From contig NZ_VFPM01000003.1 of NCBI RefSeq assembly GCF_006716675.1, positions 124,001 through 188,000 of the forward strand: 64,000 bases of DNA, given 5' to 3'. The notes under the pieces were generated by a model that was given only the letters and a program-made list of their open reading frames with translations, was not told the DNA's origin and searched no databases. Position 1 is the first letter of the stretch. Every line of letters begins with the position of its first letter. The position numbers and the translations under genes are program-made. This document shows, piece after piece, positions 46,933 to 56,252 of this stretch. Source of the stretch: Humibacillus xanthopallidus. GTDB lineage: Bacteria; Actinomycetota; Actinomycetes; Actinomycetales; Dermatophilaceae.

Positions 46933-47111
46933 CCGGTGCTCCTCTCCCGCTCGTCCGTCCCGACCCACCCAGGGGTGAGCGTGGCAGTTGGACCTTGCCG
47001 GACAGGATTATCCATCCCTACATTTAGTCACACGACTACTTCTTGTCGCGTGTTTCCGAGCCGCAGCCAGGGACGCGGCTCCTGGCTCCCACTCGTTGGA
47101 GGCAAGACACC

Positions 47112-47795
47112 ATGCGGTGGTATCTCAGGCACTGGTACGACGTCGGGATCGCGGTCTGCATCCTGGCCTTGGCTTGCGGTGTGCTCATCGAGCTCAACAC
47201 GCTGCAGCGGATCCTCCTACTCAGCTTCGCCGTGCTGATGCTGCACGAGTTCGAGGAGTACGGGTGGCCAGGCGGGCTGCCGACATTCATGAACGAGGTC
47301 GTCCGCGCCAGTAGGACTCCTGATCGCTACCCGCTGAACCAGATGAACTCGATGGTTGTCAACGTCCTGGCCGCTTACCCGTTCTACCTGCTGCCGGTGT
47401 TGTTCCCCGACGTCATCTGGCTTGCCCTGGCACCCGTCCTGTTCAACTTCCTCGAAGTTCTCCTTCACTGCGGCGGCGGGTTCGGCAAGGCCCGGGCGCT
47501 GTACAGCCCCGGCCTGCTGTCCGTGGTTCCGTGGCTCGTCTTGAGCATCTGGTACCTGATCGAGGTCAACCAGCAGAACCTGATCACCGCCAACGACTGG
47601 TGGATCGGGATCGGTTACCTCTTTGCCTGGCTCATCGTATTCCTGGGCCTGGTGACCTACGTGTGGCTGGCCGACAAGAACTCGCCCTACCGGTTCGCGT
47701 CAGAAGAGTTGACCAGGTTCGAGAGGTACCGCCGCTTCGTCCACGCCGCTCACCAACACCCGCAGCCGGCCCCGACAACCGGGCCCACGCTGTAG
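47112..47795 (+). CDS. HXXEE-domain integral membrane protein
   Basis: This 227-residue protein has six or so membrane segments. The motif HEFEEYGWPGG gives the family its name (H-x-x-E-E), and a second conserved region NFLEVLLHCGGGF follows. The conserved His and Glu residues in membrane segments suggest a metal-dependent activity, not established. The start ATG 47112 has GGAGG. It is divergent from a TetR gene. Confidence 0.82.
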   Translation: MRWYLRHWYDVGIAVCILALACGVLIELNTLQRILLLSFAVLMLHEFEEYGWPGGLPTFMNEVVRASRTPDRYPLNQMNSMVVNVLAAYPFYLLPVLFPDVIWLALAPVLFNFLEVLLHCGGGFGKARALYSPGLLSVVPWLVLSIWYLIEVNQQNLITANDWWIGIGYLFAWLIVFLGLVTYVWLADKNSPYRFASEELTRFERYRRFVHAAHQHPQPAPTTGPTL

Positions 47796-48201
47796 GCCGC
47801 ACGTCGACTTCAGAGACGTCGCTGGGTCGCCACGATGACCGGTCACAATCACCGAGACGAACGCAGCACTCAGGCGCTCCCACTCTCTCTGGCGACGGAT
47901 GCCCGAAAGCAACCAACCGCTATCTCCTGGCGGCGCGAGGCAGCGGATACCGGACACGCCCTAACTGGGCGTAAGGACGCTCGCTCATCGGCATCATGTC
48001 GTTTAACGCTTGCGCCGGCGCGGGAAGCGGATCACGTTCCACGCCCGGCGGCGCTCCGATCGTGCAGTCACCCCAGCGACCGCGTGCCACAGTCGCCGTG
48101 GACCGCGGTTGTCGTCCACCAAGGACGCGTGGCCCGTATCAGTGGCCGGCCCGGGACTTTCGACTCTAGCCGTTGTCGTGACCGGCCTCAATCGTGGACA
48201 G
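47796..48201. other. Gap before the carboxylesterase gene
   Basis: No recognised gene; open frames on both strands here have arginine-rich shadow composition. The esterase frame is open upstream to 48010 but lacks family resemblance before 48202. Confidence 0.45.
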
Positions 48202-49749
48202 ATGGATGCTGTGGTGAGGACGGTCAGCGGACTGCTGCGCGGCAACGTTGCCGATGGGGTGGCGTCCTTCCTCGGCGTGCCGTATGCGGCGCCGCCGTTC
48301 GGCGCGAACCGGCTCCGTCCCCCTGAGCCGGTGGCGGCGTGGGCGGGGGTCCGCGGCGCGGTGACGCTGGGGGCAGAGCCGCCGCAGGTGGCGCCGCCGA
48401 CTCCAACCGGCCCGCCGTCGGGAGCGGCTGAGGACTGGGAGGCCGTCGGAGGGGCGTTCGAGGCCGTGAAGCGTGCCGCGGTGTCCGAGGACTGCCTCAA
48501 CCTCAACCTCTGGACGCCCGACCCGCCCGGGTCGGGTCTGCCGGTGATGGTGTGGATCCAGGGCGGCATGTTCGAGCTGAGCTCGACGGCGGCATACGAC
48601 GGGAGTCGGTTCGCTCGCGACGGGGTGGTCTGCGTCGTCATCAACTGGCGGCCGGGCGCGGAGGGGTTCCTCTTCCTCGATGACGGCGTCGCGAACCTCG
48701 GGCTGCTCGACCAGGTCGCGGCACTCGAGTGGGTGCGCGAGAACATCGCCGCGTTCGGCGGCGACCCTGACAACGTCACCGTTTTCGGTGAGTCGGCTGG
48801 CGCCATGAGCATCGGCACCCTGCTCGCCATGCCCTGCGCCGAGGGCCTGTTTCGACGGGCGATTCTGCAGAGCGGGGCCGCGCACCAGGTGACGCCCGCC
48901 GAGGACGCACTGCGAATCGCCCACCGACTGGCGGATCGGCTCGGCGTCGCCCCGACCCGCGAGGCGATCGCGGACGTCGGGGTCCCCCGGCTGCTGGCCG
49001 CGCAAGCGGGCCTGAAAGCGGAGCTGCTCACCGACCCGGACCCGGACCGTTGGGGTGAGGCCGTCGCGACGAGCACCATGCCCTGGCAGCCCGTGGTCGA
49101 CGGGGACGTCCTGCCTAGCCTGCCCATCGAGCGCATCCGCGCAGGGTCCGGTCGGGACGTCGACGTCGTGATCGGGACCAACACCGACGACTGGAGGCTG
49201 TGGCTTGTGGTCAGCGGCGCCATCGCGAGCATCACCGAGGAGATCCTGACCGGGCCGGTCACCGCCTACGGGCACCAGTCGCTCGCCGCCTACGGTCTCG
49301 CCCCGGCCACGGCCCTTGCCGCCTACCGGGCGAGGTACCCGGGCTCGAGCCCCGGTGACCTCCTTGCGAAGGTGCAGACCGACTGGTGGATGCGGATCCC
49401 TGCACTTGCCCTGGCCGAGGCGCACGTCAGCCCGGCCGCCAGCACGTACATGTATGAGTTCGCCTGGGCCTCACCGGGGCTGGGCGCGGTGCACGCGCTG
49501 GAGGTGCCGTTCGTCTTCGACACGGTGAGCCCGGACGCGCCGCTCTTCGGGCCGCTGCTCGGCGCCGACCCACCGCAGGCGCTGGCAGACACCATGCACG
49601 CTGCGTGGGTGTCGTTCGCCCGGACCGGCGATCCGGGCTGGCCGGCCTACGACCTGAAGCGGCGAGCGACCATGCGGTTCGACACCACCTCCGTGGTCGT
49701 GGACGACCCGCGCTCGTGGGAGCGCGCGCTGTGGCACGGCATCCGCTGA
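48202..49749 (+). CDS. Type-B carboxylesterase
   Basis: This 515-residue alpha/beta hydrolase has VSEDCLNLNLWTP (95-105), the nucleophile elbow FGESAGAMS with Ser198, and FDTVSPDAPLFG and WVSFARTGDPGWPAYD in the C-terminal third. The oxyanion region reads WIQGGMFE instead of the usual WIHGGxF, replacing His by Gln120, which may change substrate range. It has no signal peptide, so it is probably cytoplasmic. Substrates of this family include aliphatic and aromatic esters. It is followed 14 bases later by the acyltransferase-like gene. Confidence 0.87.
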   Translation: MDAVVRTVSGLLRGNVADGVASFLGVPYAAPPFGANRLRPPEPVAAWAGVRGAVTLGAEPPQVAPPTPTGPPSGAAEDWEAVGGAFEAVKRAAVSEDCLNLNLWTPDPPGSGLPVMVWIQGGMFELSSTAAYDGSRFARDGVVCVVINWRPGAEGFLFLDDGVANLGLLDQVAALEWVRENIAAFGGDPDNVTVFGESAGAMSIGTLLAMPCAEGLFRRAILQSGAAHQVTPAEDALRIAHRLADRLGVAPTREAIADVGVPRLLAAQAGLKAELLTDPDPDRWGEAVATSTMPWQPVVDGDVLPSLPIERIRAGSGRDVDVVIGTNTDDWRLWLVVSGAIASITEEILTGPVTAYGHQSLAAYGLAPATALAAYRARYPGSSPGDLLAKVQTDWWMRIPALALAEAHVSPAASTYMYEFAWASPGLGAVHALEVPFVFDTVSPDAPLFGPLLGADPPQALADTMHAAWVSFARTGDPGWPAYDLKRRATMRFDTTSVVVDDPRSWERALWHGIR

Positions 49750-49763
49750 CCGCCGGCGCACCC

Positions 49764-50549
49764 ATGAATGGGGCGGCGGGCGCGAGCTACGTGCTGCGGC
49801 CGATCCCGAAGGAGCGGCAACCGGTCCTGGACCGGTTGACCAGCGCCAGCAGACGGTTCCAGGTCCATGCGCTGGTCGAGCTCGACGTGACGGACGCCGG
49901 CGAACGGATCCGTGAGGCGCGACCTGCGGTCTCGTGGACGGGGTTCGTGATCGCCACCGTGGCGCGGGCGGTCGTCGAGCATCCCGAGGTGAACGCGCGA
50001 AAGGCCGGCAACACGCTCCTGCTCTTCGACCATGTCGACGTCGGCGCCACGGTGGAGCGTGTAGAGAACGGACGCGCGGTCCTCGACATCGCCATCATCC
50101 GGGCAGCGGATCGCAAGTCGAGTGCTGAGATCACGGACGAGCTGCACCGGGCCAAGTACGGGCCGGCACGGGCCCACCCTCAGAGCCGTCTCACGGCTGC
50201 GCTGGTGCGACTCCCGGGGCCGCTGAGGCGCACGGCCATCCGGATGGCATCCACCAGACCGGGCATCGCGGCGACGTTCGGACCAGCGGTCGGGGTCACC
50301 TCGATCGGGATGTTCACGCACGGTTGGGGCTGGGCCATCCCGGTCGCACCGCTGACCCTCATCGTCACCGTGGGCAGCGTCGTGGAGCGACCCGCGGTCC
50401 ACCACGGACAGATCGTGCCCCGACTGATGCTGCCGCTCACGCTGAGCTTCGACCACGCCGTCATCGACGGCGCGCCCGCCGCGCGCTTCACCGAGACCCT
50501 CCGCGCCCTGACGGAGACAGGAGCCGCACTCGACCCGCCACCTCGTTGA
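49764..50549 (+). CDS. 2-oxoacid dehydrogenase acyltransferase-like catalytic domain without lipoyl domain
   Basis: The 261 residues match only the chloramphenicol-acetyltransferase-like catalytic domain: FVIATVARAVVEHPEVNARK, VGVTSIGMF and the active-site motif SFDHAVIDGAPAARF (HxxxDG). Lipoyl and subunit-binding domains are missing, so it is not a normal E2 subunit. Stand-alone versions are known but poorly understood. It is probably co-transcribed with the esterase gene (14-base gap). Confidence 0.78.
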   Translation: MNGAAGASYVLRPIPKERQPVLDRLTSASRRFQVHALVELDVTDAGERIREARPAVSWTGFVIATVARAVVEHPEVNARKAGNTLLLFDHVDVGATVERVENGRAVLDIAIIRAADRKSSAEITDELHRAKYGPARAHPQSRLTAALVRLPGPLRRTAIRMASTRPGIAATFGPAVGVTSIGMFTHGWGWAIPVAPLTLIVTVGSVVERPAVHHGQIVPRLMLPLTLSFDHAVIDGAPAARFTETLRALTETGAALDPPPR

Positions 50550-50738
50550 GCACCCACGACCCCGGCACTGACGAAGCGCGGTAACGACGCGCCACGGCGT
50601 CGCGATGGAGGAGGTGCGCGGCGTCCCGATCCCCCGAGCGGGGCGCCGCGCTAGACCGCCCGGCACCGACTTCCACCCCGCCACGCAACCCGCGCGGGGG
50701 ACGACGGTAGGGATGACGAAGTGCCAGCCACCACGGGA

Positions 50739-51101
50739 TCACGTGCAGGGGGTGAGCGCCACCATCGGGGAGTGCGCGACCCAGTCCGCAAGGGTGTACG
50801 GCTGCTCGGCATACCAGGGCTGAAGACGCCACGCCTCCTGCGTAACCTTGCGTCGCGCAGCCTCATCGGTGACGTCTTTGGCGGTGACGGGCAAGTCCCT
50901 GTCGGGGTCCCTCAGGTGCAGCACCACGGCCGGGTGCTCGCGCAGGTTGGCGAGCCAATGCCGAGGCCCCGGGGTCCCGGTGAGGACGATCTCGCCGTCG
51001 ACGAGCACGTACCAGAGCTCCACGCGGCGCGGCGCTCCACTGCGGCGCCCGACGGTGGTCAGCTCGCAGGTCCCCGTGGGCGGCAGCTGCGCGGCGGACA
51101 T
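50739..51101 (-). CDS. Deazaflavin (F420)-dependent nitroreductase-family protein
   Basis: This protein of about 120 residues has LPPTGTCELTTVGRRSGAPRRVELWYVLVDG and LTGTPGPRHWLANLREHPAVVLHL, the split-barrel signature of Ddn-like F420-binding proteins of actinobacteria. It may reduce quinones or nitro compounds with F420H2. The start at 51101 fits the family N-terminus better than 51131; neither has a strong ribosome site. Confidence 0.8.
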   Translation of the reverse strand: MSAAQLPPTGTCELTTVGRRSGAPRRVELWYVLVDGEIVLTGTPGPRHWLANLREHPAVVLHLRDPDRDLPVTAKDVTDEAARRKVTQEAWRLQPWYAEQPYTLADWVAHSPMVALTPCT

Positions 51102-51432
51102 GCCTGGAACCGTAAACCAGCCCGGCTCCATGCTCTACGGCTACATGGTGACGTGCGCGACGATCCCGACAGCGTGGCCGATGCTGCGGCATACCGTGGA
51201 CTCAGTGTCAGGGTCACAGCACCGCTCTAGCGGTGGTTGGGTCCTGATCATCGGTCGTCTGGCTCTTACCGTGGATGCCGCCTTCGGGTTGGCGGGCATG
51301 CGTTTTGCCCGCGGCCGGTGCGACGGACCGGCCGGCGTGACTTGATAGGAGCGTGGCAACCGCCCCCACTGAGATGTGTCCGCCGACCAGCCCAACCATC
51401 CAGTCACTGATCAGGTGAAGGAGGCAACCACC

Positions 51433-51555
51433 ATGGTTGTTGTTGGCGCTGACGTGCACAAGCGCACGCACACGTTCGCCGCGGTCGACCAGGTCGGCAA
51501 GCGGCTCGGGCAGCTCACGATCGCGGCGACCACCGTGGGGCATCTGAAGGCGGCT
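51433..51555 (+). mobile_element. IS110-family transposase, N-terminal fragment
   Basis: The peptide MVVVGADVHKRTHTFAAVD and following GQLTIAATTVGH match the start of IS110 DEDD transposases (first Asp of the catalytic set). After about 40 codons the match ends and the sequence becomes the antisense of a sulfate-binding protein. AAGGAGG precedes ATG 51433. The noncoding stretch before it (about 51240-51432) may be the left end of the element. The exact junction is within about 51540-51562. Confidence 0.7.
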
Positions 51556-51896
51556 TTCCAGTTGGCGTCGACGTCACCCGCGTCGACGAGGCGGGTGACG
51601 TGGGGCTCCACCGAGAAGTTGACGAAGTCGGCCTCGGCGCCCGCGGCGACCTTGCGGCTCTGGTCGCCCGAGGCGCCGTAGCTCTGCTGGAACTGCACGC
51701 CCTTGCCGGCGTCGGTCTTCTGGAAGGCGGGGATCAGCGCGTCGAGGGCGACCTTCGGGACGGCATACGCGTAGAGGTTGACGGTGCTCGTCGCGTCGGC
51801 TCCTGCCGCGGTCGAGCCGGGCTGGGCGACGACGTCACTCGAGCCGCCCGCGCAGGCGCGGGGAGGCGCTCTGGGCGGCATCACTTGATACGCCAC
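51556..51896 (-). pseudogene. Fragment of a sulfate ABC transporter substrate-binding protein
   Basis: The minus-strand peptide VNLYAYAVPKVALDALIPAF, FQQSYGASGDQSRKVAAGAEADFV and VEPHVTRLVDAGDVDANW is the N-terminal third of a Sbp/CysP-type periplasmic sulfate-binding lipoprotein, with a lipobox-like RACAGG before it. The signal peptide is missing on one side and the remaining two thirds are missing on the other, where the IS110 fragment abuts. It is not functional. Confidence 0.75.
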
Positions 51897-51991
51897 TACC
51901 CCACGACCACATTCGCACCACCTGTGTTCTATGCGAGCGCCGGCTAGAGCACCGCACCTTCGGGAGTGCGGTGGTTCACGACTCTGCGGTG

Positions 51992-52720
51992 TCAGGGGCG
52001 GCCCTCAGGGATGACGTCCACGGTTCCCGTCTCTATGACACCCAGGGCGACCCGGTGCAGCTTTTGGTTGGTGTTCTGGCTCGCGATCTTTAGGAGGTTG
52101 AAGGCTTCCGTCCGTCCCAGCTTGTGCACGCCCATCAGGACGCCGATCGCCACGCCGATGTCCCTGCTCGTGGCGAGCGCGCGCTCGAGATTGAGGGAGC
52201 GGTCGTGCAGCTGCGCGGCCGCGACCACCTGGGCTGCGTGCGTTGTGAGCAGCAGACCCTCGGCGAGGTCGCCGTCATCGAAGGCGTCGGTCTCGGCGGA
52301 GTAGAAGTTCATTCCGGCGATCACTTCAGCGAACTCGAGCTTCATCCGGAACGAGAGCATGCTTCGCAGTCCGAGCTCAGCCACCACCCGTTGGCCGTAC
52401 TCGGGCCACCGATGGTCGAGGGCCAGATCCCTCGGGTAGTAGATGGCGTGGTCCCTGATGGCATCGATGCACGGACCGGACTCCAGCTGGTACTGGATCG
52501 CGTCCGCCCGCACGGCCAGCTCGTCGGTGGACGCGGCGGTGACGAAGCGGTCGTTCTTGACTGTGGTGATGCTGACCGCGCGTGCGTGCGGCAAGCGTTC
52601 CAGTGCGAGGCGAGCGACGACCTCGAAGGGATCTGCATGTGGTGATAGAGCGATCTGCTCCCCGAGGCGTTCGAAGTCTTGGGCTACTTCGCGCAGGTGC
52701 TGGGGCATGGTGTCATTCAT
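51992..52720 (-). CDS. GAF-ANTAR response regulator
   Basis: This 242-residue protein has a GAF domain (about 20-165; VSITTVKNDRFVTAASTD, YQLESGPCIDAI, GLRSMLSFRMKL) followed by an ANTAR RNA-binding domain (about 170-230; RALATSRDIGVAIGVLMG, AFNLLKIASQNTNQKLHRVA). ANTAR proteins act by antitermination on nascent RNA with paired hexanucleotide-loop hairpins. The signal sensed by GAF is unknown. It is monocistronic by position. Confidence 0.88.
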   Translation of the reverse strand: MNDTMPQHLREVAQDFERLGEQIALSPHADPFEVVARLALERLPHARAVSITTVKNDRFVTAASTDELAVRADAIQYQLESGPCIDAIRDHAIYYPRDLALDHRWPEYGQRVVAELGLRSMLSFRMKLEFAEVIAGMNFYSAETDAFDDGDLAEGLLLTTHAAQVVAAAQLHDRSLNLERALATSRDIGVAIGVLMGVHKLGRTEAFNLLKIASQNTNQKLHRVALGVIETGTVDVIPEGRP

Positions 52721-54143
52721 GTGGTGTCCGGGTTCCGTTGCGGTTGCCCCTACGACTCACATCTTGCGCATGGCGCTCGAGATGAGTGGGGTGCGGCAAC
52801 TCCGGTTTGAATCACCGAGCACTGATGCAGGCCCACGAAGGCCGCATCACGAATGGGACGTACCCCGTGCCCGGACTCATCGGACTGTGCGCCGATAACG
52901 AGGCAGAAACGTAAGGCGTCGTGTGAGCCACCGATAGCACGTGGCGACTCGGCGGCGAGACCACGCGCAGCCCGAAAGATCATGCTGCTCTTACCTTGAC
53001 TTGCGGCACGGAGCTCAGGGAGGCAGCTGAGTGTTCAAGATGCGTCCGTGGTCGAGTGCGTAGCCTTGGTGTACGACGACACGGGTGGCGTGTGCCTGCT
53101 GGGTGCAGGTGCGGTCACAGCGTGATTCTTCGAGTGAACCTGCTTGCAGCACGCTGCATGGATCCTCGCGGTGACCGCGAACATGCCGCAGAGTTGAGCC
53201 CAGGACGCGACCCGTACCGTGACGTGGAGGATCAGCGGGGGTCGAGCAGAGCAGCCCGCACGACGCGCCGGCTGACGGATTGTGACCGCGCACGCTCCGG
53301 CCGTCGCACGACGGCCGGCCCTGCCGGCGCTCCCGTCTCCATGCTGGGTGCCTCCCGCGACGTCCCGAGGCGTCCCTGACGTTTGTGCCAACCGGTGCCG
53401 CAATCACGGAATCAGACCGTTCCCAGACCCGGGGCGATTTACTCCTTCACCTCCCCCTGCAGTTCGGAGTCGTTTCCCTGCGTCTCGTTGACCGTGCCGT
53501 TCCGTATGGGCCGCTCATCGCCTACTGCACACAGCAACGCAGGGGGATCGCGGGGGCGACACATGCTCCGGGCTCTCGTTGGGCAGGGCTCAGAGGACGG
53601 TCGCCGCGCACACCTGTCTGTTCAAGCCGTTCGCGACGCCGCCGAGCGATCTGTACCCGGACCGTGGAGACGCAGGCAGACGAAATGACGCGAGTACGCT
53701 CCACCGGTGCAACTATCAGGCGTTGACTGCACCGTTCGGTGCCCTCCAGTTCACGACTCGAGGGTCGCCGCACGCCGTACTTGGAGGTCAACGGCCCCGG
53801 CGCGGCGCATCTCGCCATCCAACTGCTGCGGACCCTCCGAGTCAGTTGGGCTGCCTCTCGGGCCCGAGGTGGTGAGCTCCCCGTCAATAACCGTCGACAG
53901 AACTCTTCCAAGGGGACCAGCCCTGTGGGACAGTCCGCTGGGCGGCGTCCAACTTCAACCCGCAGGGTGGCGCCACTAGAGAGCCGACCATCGGCGCTCC
54001 GATCGGCCGCCGAGGCGGAGGGGTTCCCTGCCTCGGCGGCCGACCGATGGTGGCCCCCAGCTACTGAAACCGTGCCCGGGGGGACCCGTCCTCATCTCCG
54101 CGTGGGACCTCGCCAGCGCTCGTGAGGCTCCTCGTCCTGCGGG
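52721..54143. other. 1.4-kb region without recognised gene
   Basis: Several frames exceed 90 codons on both strands, but all have Arg/Pro/Ser-rich shadow composition, no family resemblance and no good ribosome sites. The lower coding quality and an IS fragment nearby suggest eroded DNA. A strong nested hairpin lies at 53988-54050. Confidence 0.5.
53988..54050. other. Nested hairpin downstream of the MgtC gene
   Basis: CGGCCGCCGAGGC (54004-54016) and its exact complement (54030-54042) enclose a 13-base loop; outer arms CCATCGG (53988-53994) and CCGATGG (54044-54050) also pair. It lies 94 bases beyond the mgtC stop on the transcribed side and could terminate that transcript or protect its 3' end. 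Confidence 0.6.
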
Positions 54144-54848
54144 CTAGTTCGATAACCCCTCATCGGTCAGGACGCGAAGTGACTCAACGCTCGCCAGATC
54201 GGAGATCTCCTCGACAAGGTCGCTGACGAGCTGTGGGTTGCCTTCGAGTTGGACGATCGCGCGCACTGTCGTCTTCTTGCCGTCCTGCTCAGAGGTCTTC
54301 GCATCGATGACAGTCGCTGGGACCCCATGCTCCGCCGCCAACCCCAGTGCGAGCGGCATCGTTCCTCGTCCTGCCGTGTAGCGCATGAGGAGTCTGGTGC
54401 TAACGGGATCGGAAGCCATCCGCCGCCCAAGCTTGGCCAACACCGTTACCGCGAGCAGTTGACATCCGGTGGCCATGACAGCAAGCGCCGGCATGCCAGC
54501 CCCGCAGGCCATACCGACCGCGGCCGTCAACCAGATGGAGGCTGCCGTGGTCAGACCGGAGACGCTCCCACGGCGCACGAATATGACTCCCGCGCCGAGA
54601 AAGCCCACTCCCGAGACGATCTGAGCGGCGATGCGCGACGGGTCTACGACCCCGCGGCCGGTGACGTCCGCGAATCCGTAGGCAGACACCAGGGTGAAGA
54701 CGGCCGATCCGACGCCGACGAGCGTATGCGTCCGCAGGCCCGCGCTCTTGAACCGACGGTGACGCTCGAGGCCGATGATTGCAGACAGCACGAACGCCAA
54801 GCCCAGCAGGCCCGTCTCTGTCCAGGTAGTCGCGCTGACCCACCTCAT
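54144..54848 (-). CDS. MgtC/SapB-family membrane protein
   Basis: This 234-residue protein has about five membrane segments in its first 150 residues, with the signature LSAIIGLERHRRFKSAGLRTHTLVGVGSAVFTLVS and AAQIVSGVGFLGAGVIFVRRGSVSGLTTAASIW. A soluble C-terminal ACT-like domain follows (AIVQLEGNPQLVSDLVEEISDLASVESLRVL). MgtC proteins help cells cope with low magnesium or acid stress; the biochemical role is debated. The start ATG 54848 has a weak GAGG site. Confidence 0.88.
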   Translation of the reverse strand: MRWVSATTWTETGLLGLAFVLSAIIGLERHRRFKSAGLRTHTLVGVGSAVFTLVSAYGFADVTGRGVVDPSRIAAQIVSGVGFLGAGVIFVRRGSVSGLTTAASIWLTAAVGMACGAGMPALAVMATGCQLLAVTVLAKLGRRMASDPVSTRLLMRYTAGRGTMPLALGLAAEHGVPATVIDAKTSEQDGKKTTVRAIVQLEGNPQLVSDLVEEISDLASVESLRVLTDEGLSN

Positions 54849-55494
54849 GTGCGCCTCGTACCCACGCCGGCGCCATGATCACCAGGGCTGATGCCCACCC
54901 CCCGACACGGCCCCGCCTCCGATGAGCGGAGCACCTGCAACCACGGCATCAACGCGAGCCCCGAAAGAGCCCTCCCCCTAGCCTGCCTGGACGCTGGTCG
55001 ATGACGGCGGACGTGCCGCAGCTCAGACAGTGCACCGACACCGCCCGACCGAGAACTCCGAAGTGGTCCCACCGATCCCCCGGCAGGATGCACCGGAGGG
55101 ATCGAGCCGGACGTCCCCTGCGCCCGCCGCTTCTCTCGCCATCACCAGGGGAGAGTCGGCTCCGCTTCACTCGTCAGGGGGCGCATCGTCGTCTGATGGC
55201 GTCACCGCCTCACCCCCGGTCCGAGCGGGCGCCCCATCGGGCCGGCCACCGGGTGGTGCGGTCATCGTCGACTCCGTGTCCGGGTCGAGATCTGGGTCAT
55301 ATGGGTCGGTGCTAGGAACCACGTCATCGCTCATGCGAGTCCCGTACCCCAAGTCGGGGCAGTCAACGTCCCGCTGCCGCATCTGCTCCAGCGGCCCTCG
55401 AATCGGAGTGGGCTCGATGTGTGGAGTCTGCGGTTGAGGGTATCTGTCCGCAGCGGCAGCCCATGCGGTGCTAGTTCCTCGGAGGAGATCGACC
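54849..55494. other. Gap between mgtC and the broken glycosyltransferase gene
   Basis: Apart from the short minus-strand candidate at 55167-55334, no gene is recognised. The leader of mgtC would lie in its left part; no magnesium-riboswitch fold was identified by eye. Confidence 0.45.
55167..55334 (-). CDS. Possible small acidic protein
   Basis: A 55-residue frame beginning MSDDVVPSTDPYDPDLDPDTE and ending in Asp/Pro-rich sequence. The acidic, low-complexity composition differs from the arginine-rich shadows around it, which is the only argument for it. No clear ribosome site. Confidence 0.35.
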   Translation of the reverse strand: MSDDVVPSTDPYDPDLDPDTESTMTAPPGGRPDGAPARTGGEAVTPSDDDAPPDE

Positions 55495-56207
55495 ATGACC
55501 GAGGACCTGGTCGTCGACGTCCTGCCCTTCACGGCGTTCGAGGATGTGCACCGCATCGGGGTGTTGACGGCCTCGGGGATCGGGGACTTCCTCGCGACCG
55601 TTCCGGCTCTGACCGCCCCTCACGTCACCTACCCGGAGGCCGAGCTCGAAGTCCTCGGGGACGTCTGGCACCCACACTTCCTTGATGAGCGGCCCGGGCC
55701 GGGGACCCGAGCGATCGCGGTGCCGCGCACCGAGGGCGTATGCCGTCTCGACGAGGACCCGACGTCACCCCTACGGAAGTTCGTGGAGGAGTATCGCGGA
55801 CGCCACGATCTGCTCGTCCAGTTGCACGGTGGCGGTGCGCAGAGCAACGAGGTTGTCGCCGCCCTCCGGCCTCGTCACAGTGTCGGCGCGTCGGCACCCG
55901 GCGCTCCGGGTCTCGAACGAAGCGTCCGATATGTCGGAAGTCGGCCGGAGATACTGCGCTGCCTCGAGATCGCCGAGCTGGCGGGTTCAAGGTCTGGACT
56001 GACCACCGTCAACTGCAGACCTCGCTCGTGGTCACCGAGCGGGACCTGCAAGAGAGCCGGCGTTCATGGGCTGGTGAGGACGCCTTCGTCGTGCTCCACC
56101 CTGGCGCTCGGGACCCCCGGCGCTGCTGGCCGGCGGAACGCTACGGGGAATTGGCGGCTGCGCTCCACCGGCTTCACGGCGTGGACACCGTGGACGCTGC
56201 TGGGTAG
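55495..56207 (+). pseudogene. Glycosyltransferase family 9-like gene, frameshifted and short
   Basis: The N-terminal half has IGVLTASGIGDFLATVPALTAP and YPEAELEVLGDVWHPHF, typical of the family 9 (heptosyltransferase-like) donor-binding fold. After about residue 165 the reading moves to another frame that continues AGFKVWTDHRQLQTSLVV, then FVVLHPGARDPRRCWPAERYGELAAAL, the family's UDP/ADP-sugar binding motif. One extra G in the run at 55983-55985 would repair the break. The frame then stops at 56207, before the normal C-terminal third, so it seems truncated as well. ATG 55495 has GGAGGA. Confidence 0.7.
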
Positions 56208-56252
56208 AAACAGGATTGGCGGGGTTAGTCATCGTCGCCGCGGCACGCGGCG

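Noticed and set aside
52996..54125. Frames of 90-130 codons in the gene-poor region
   Set aside because: Arginine/proline/serine-rich, overlapping on both strands, without ribosome sites or recognisable motifs.
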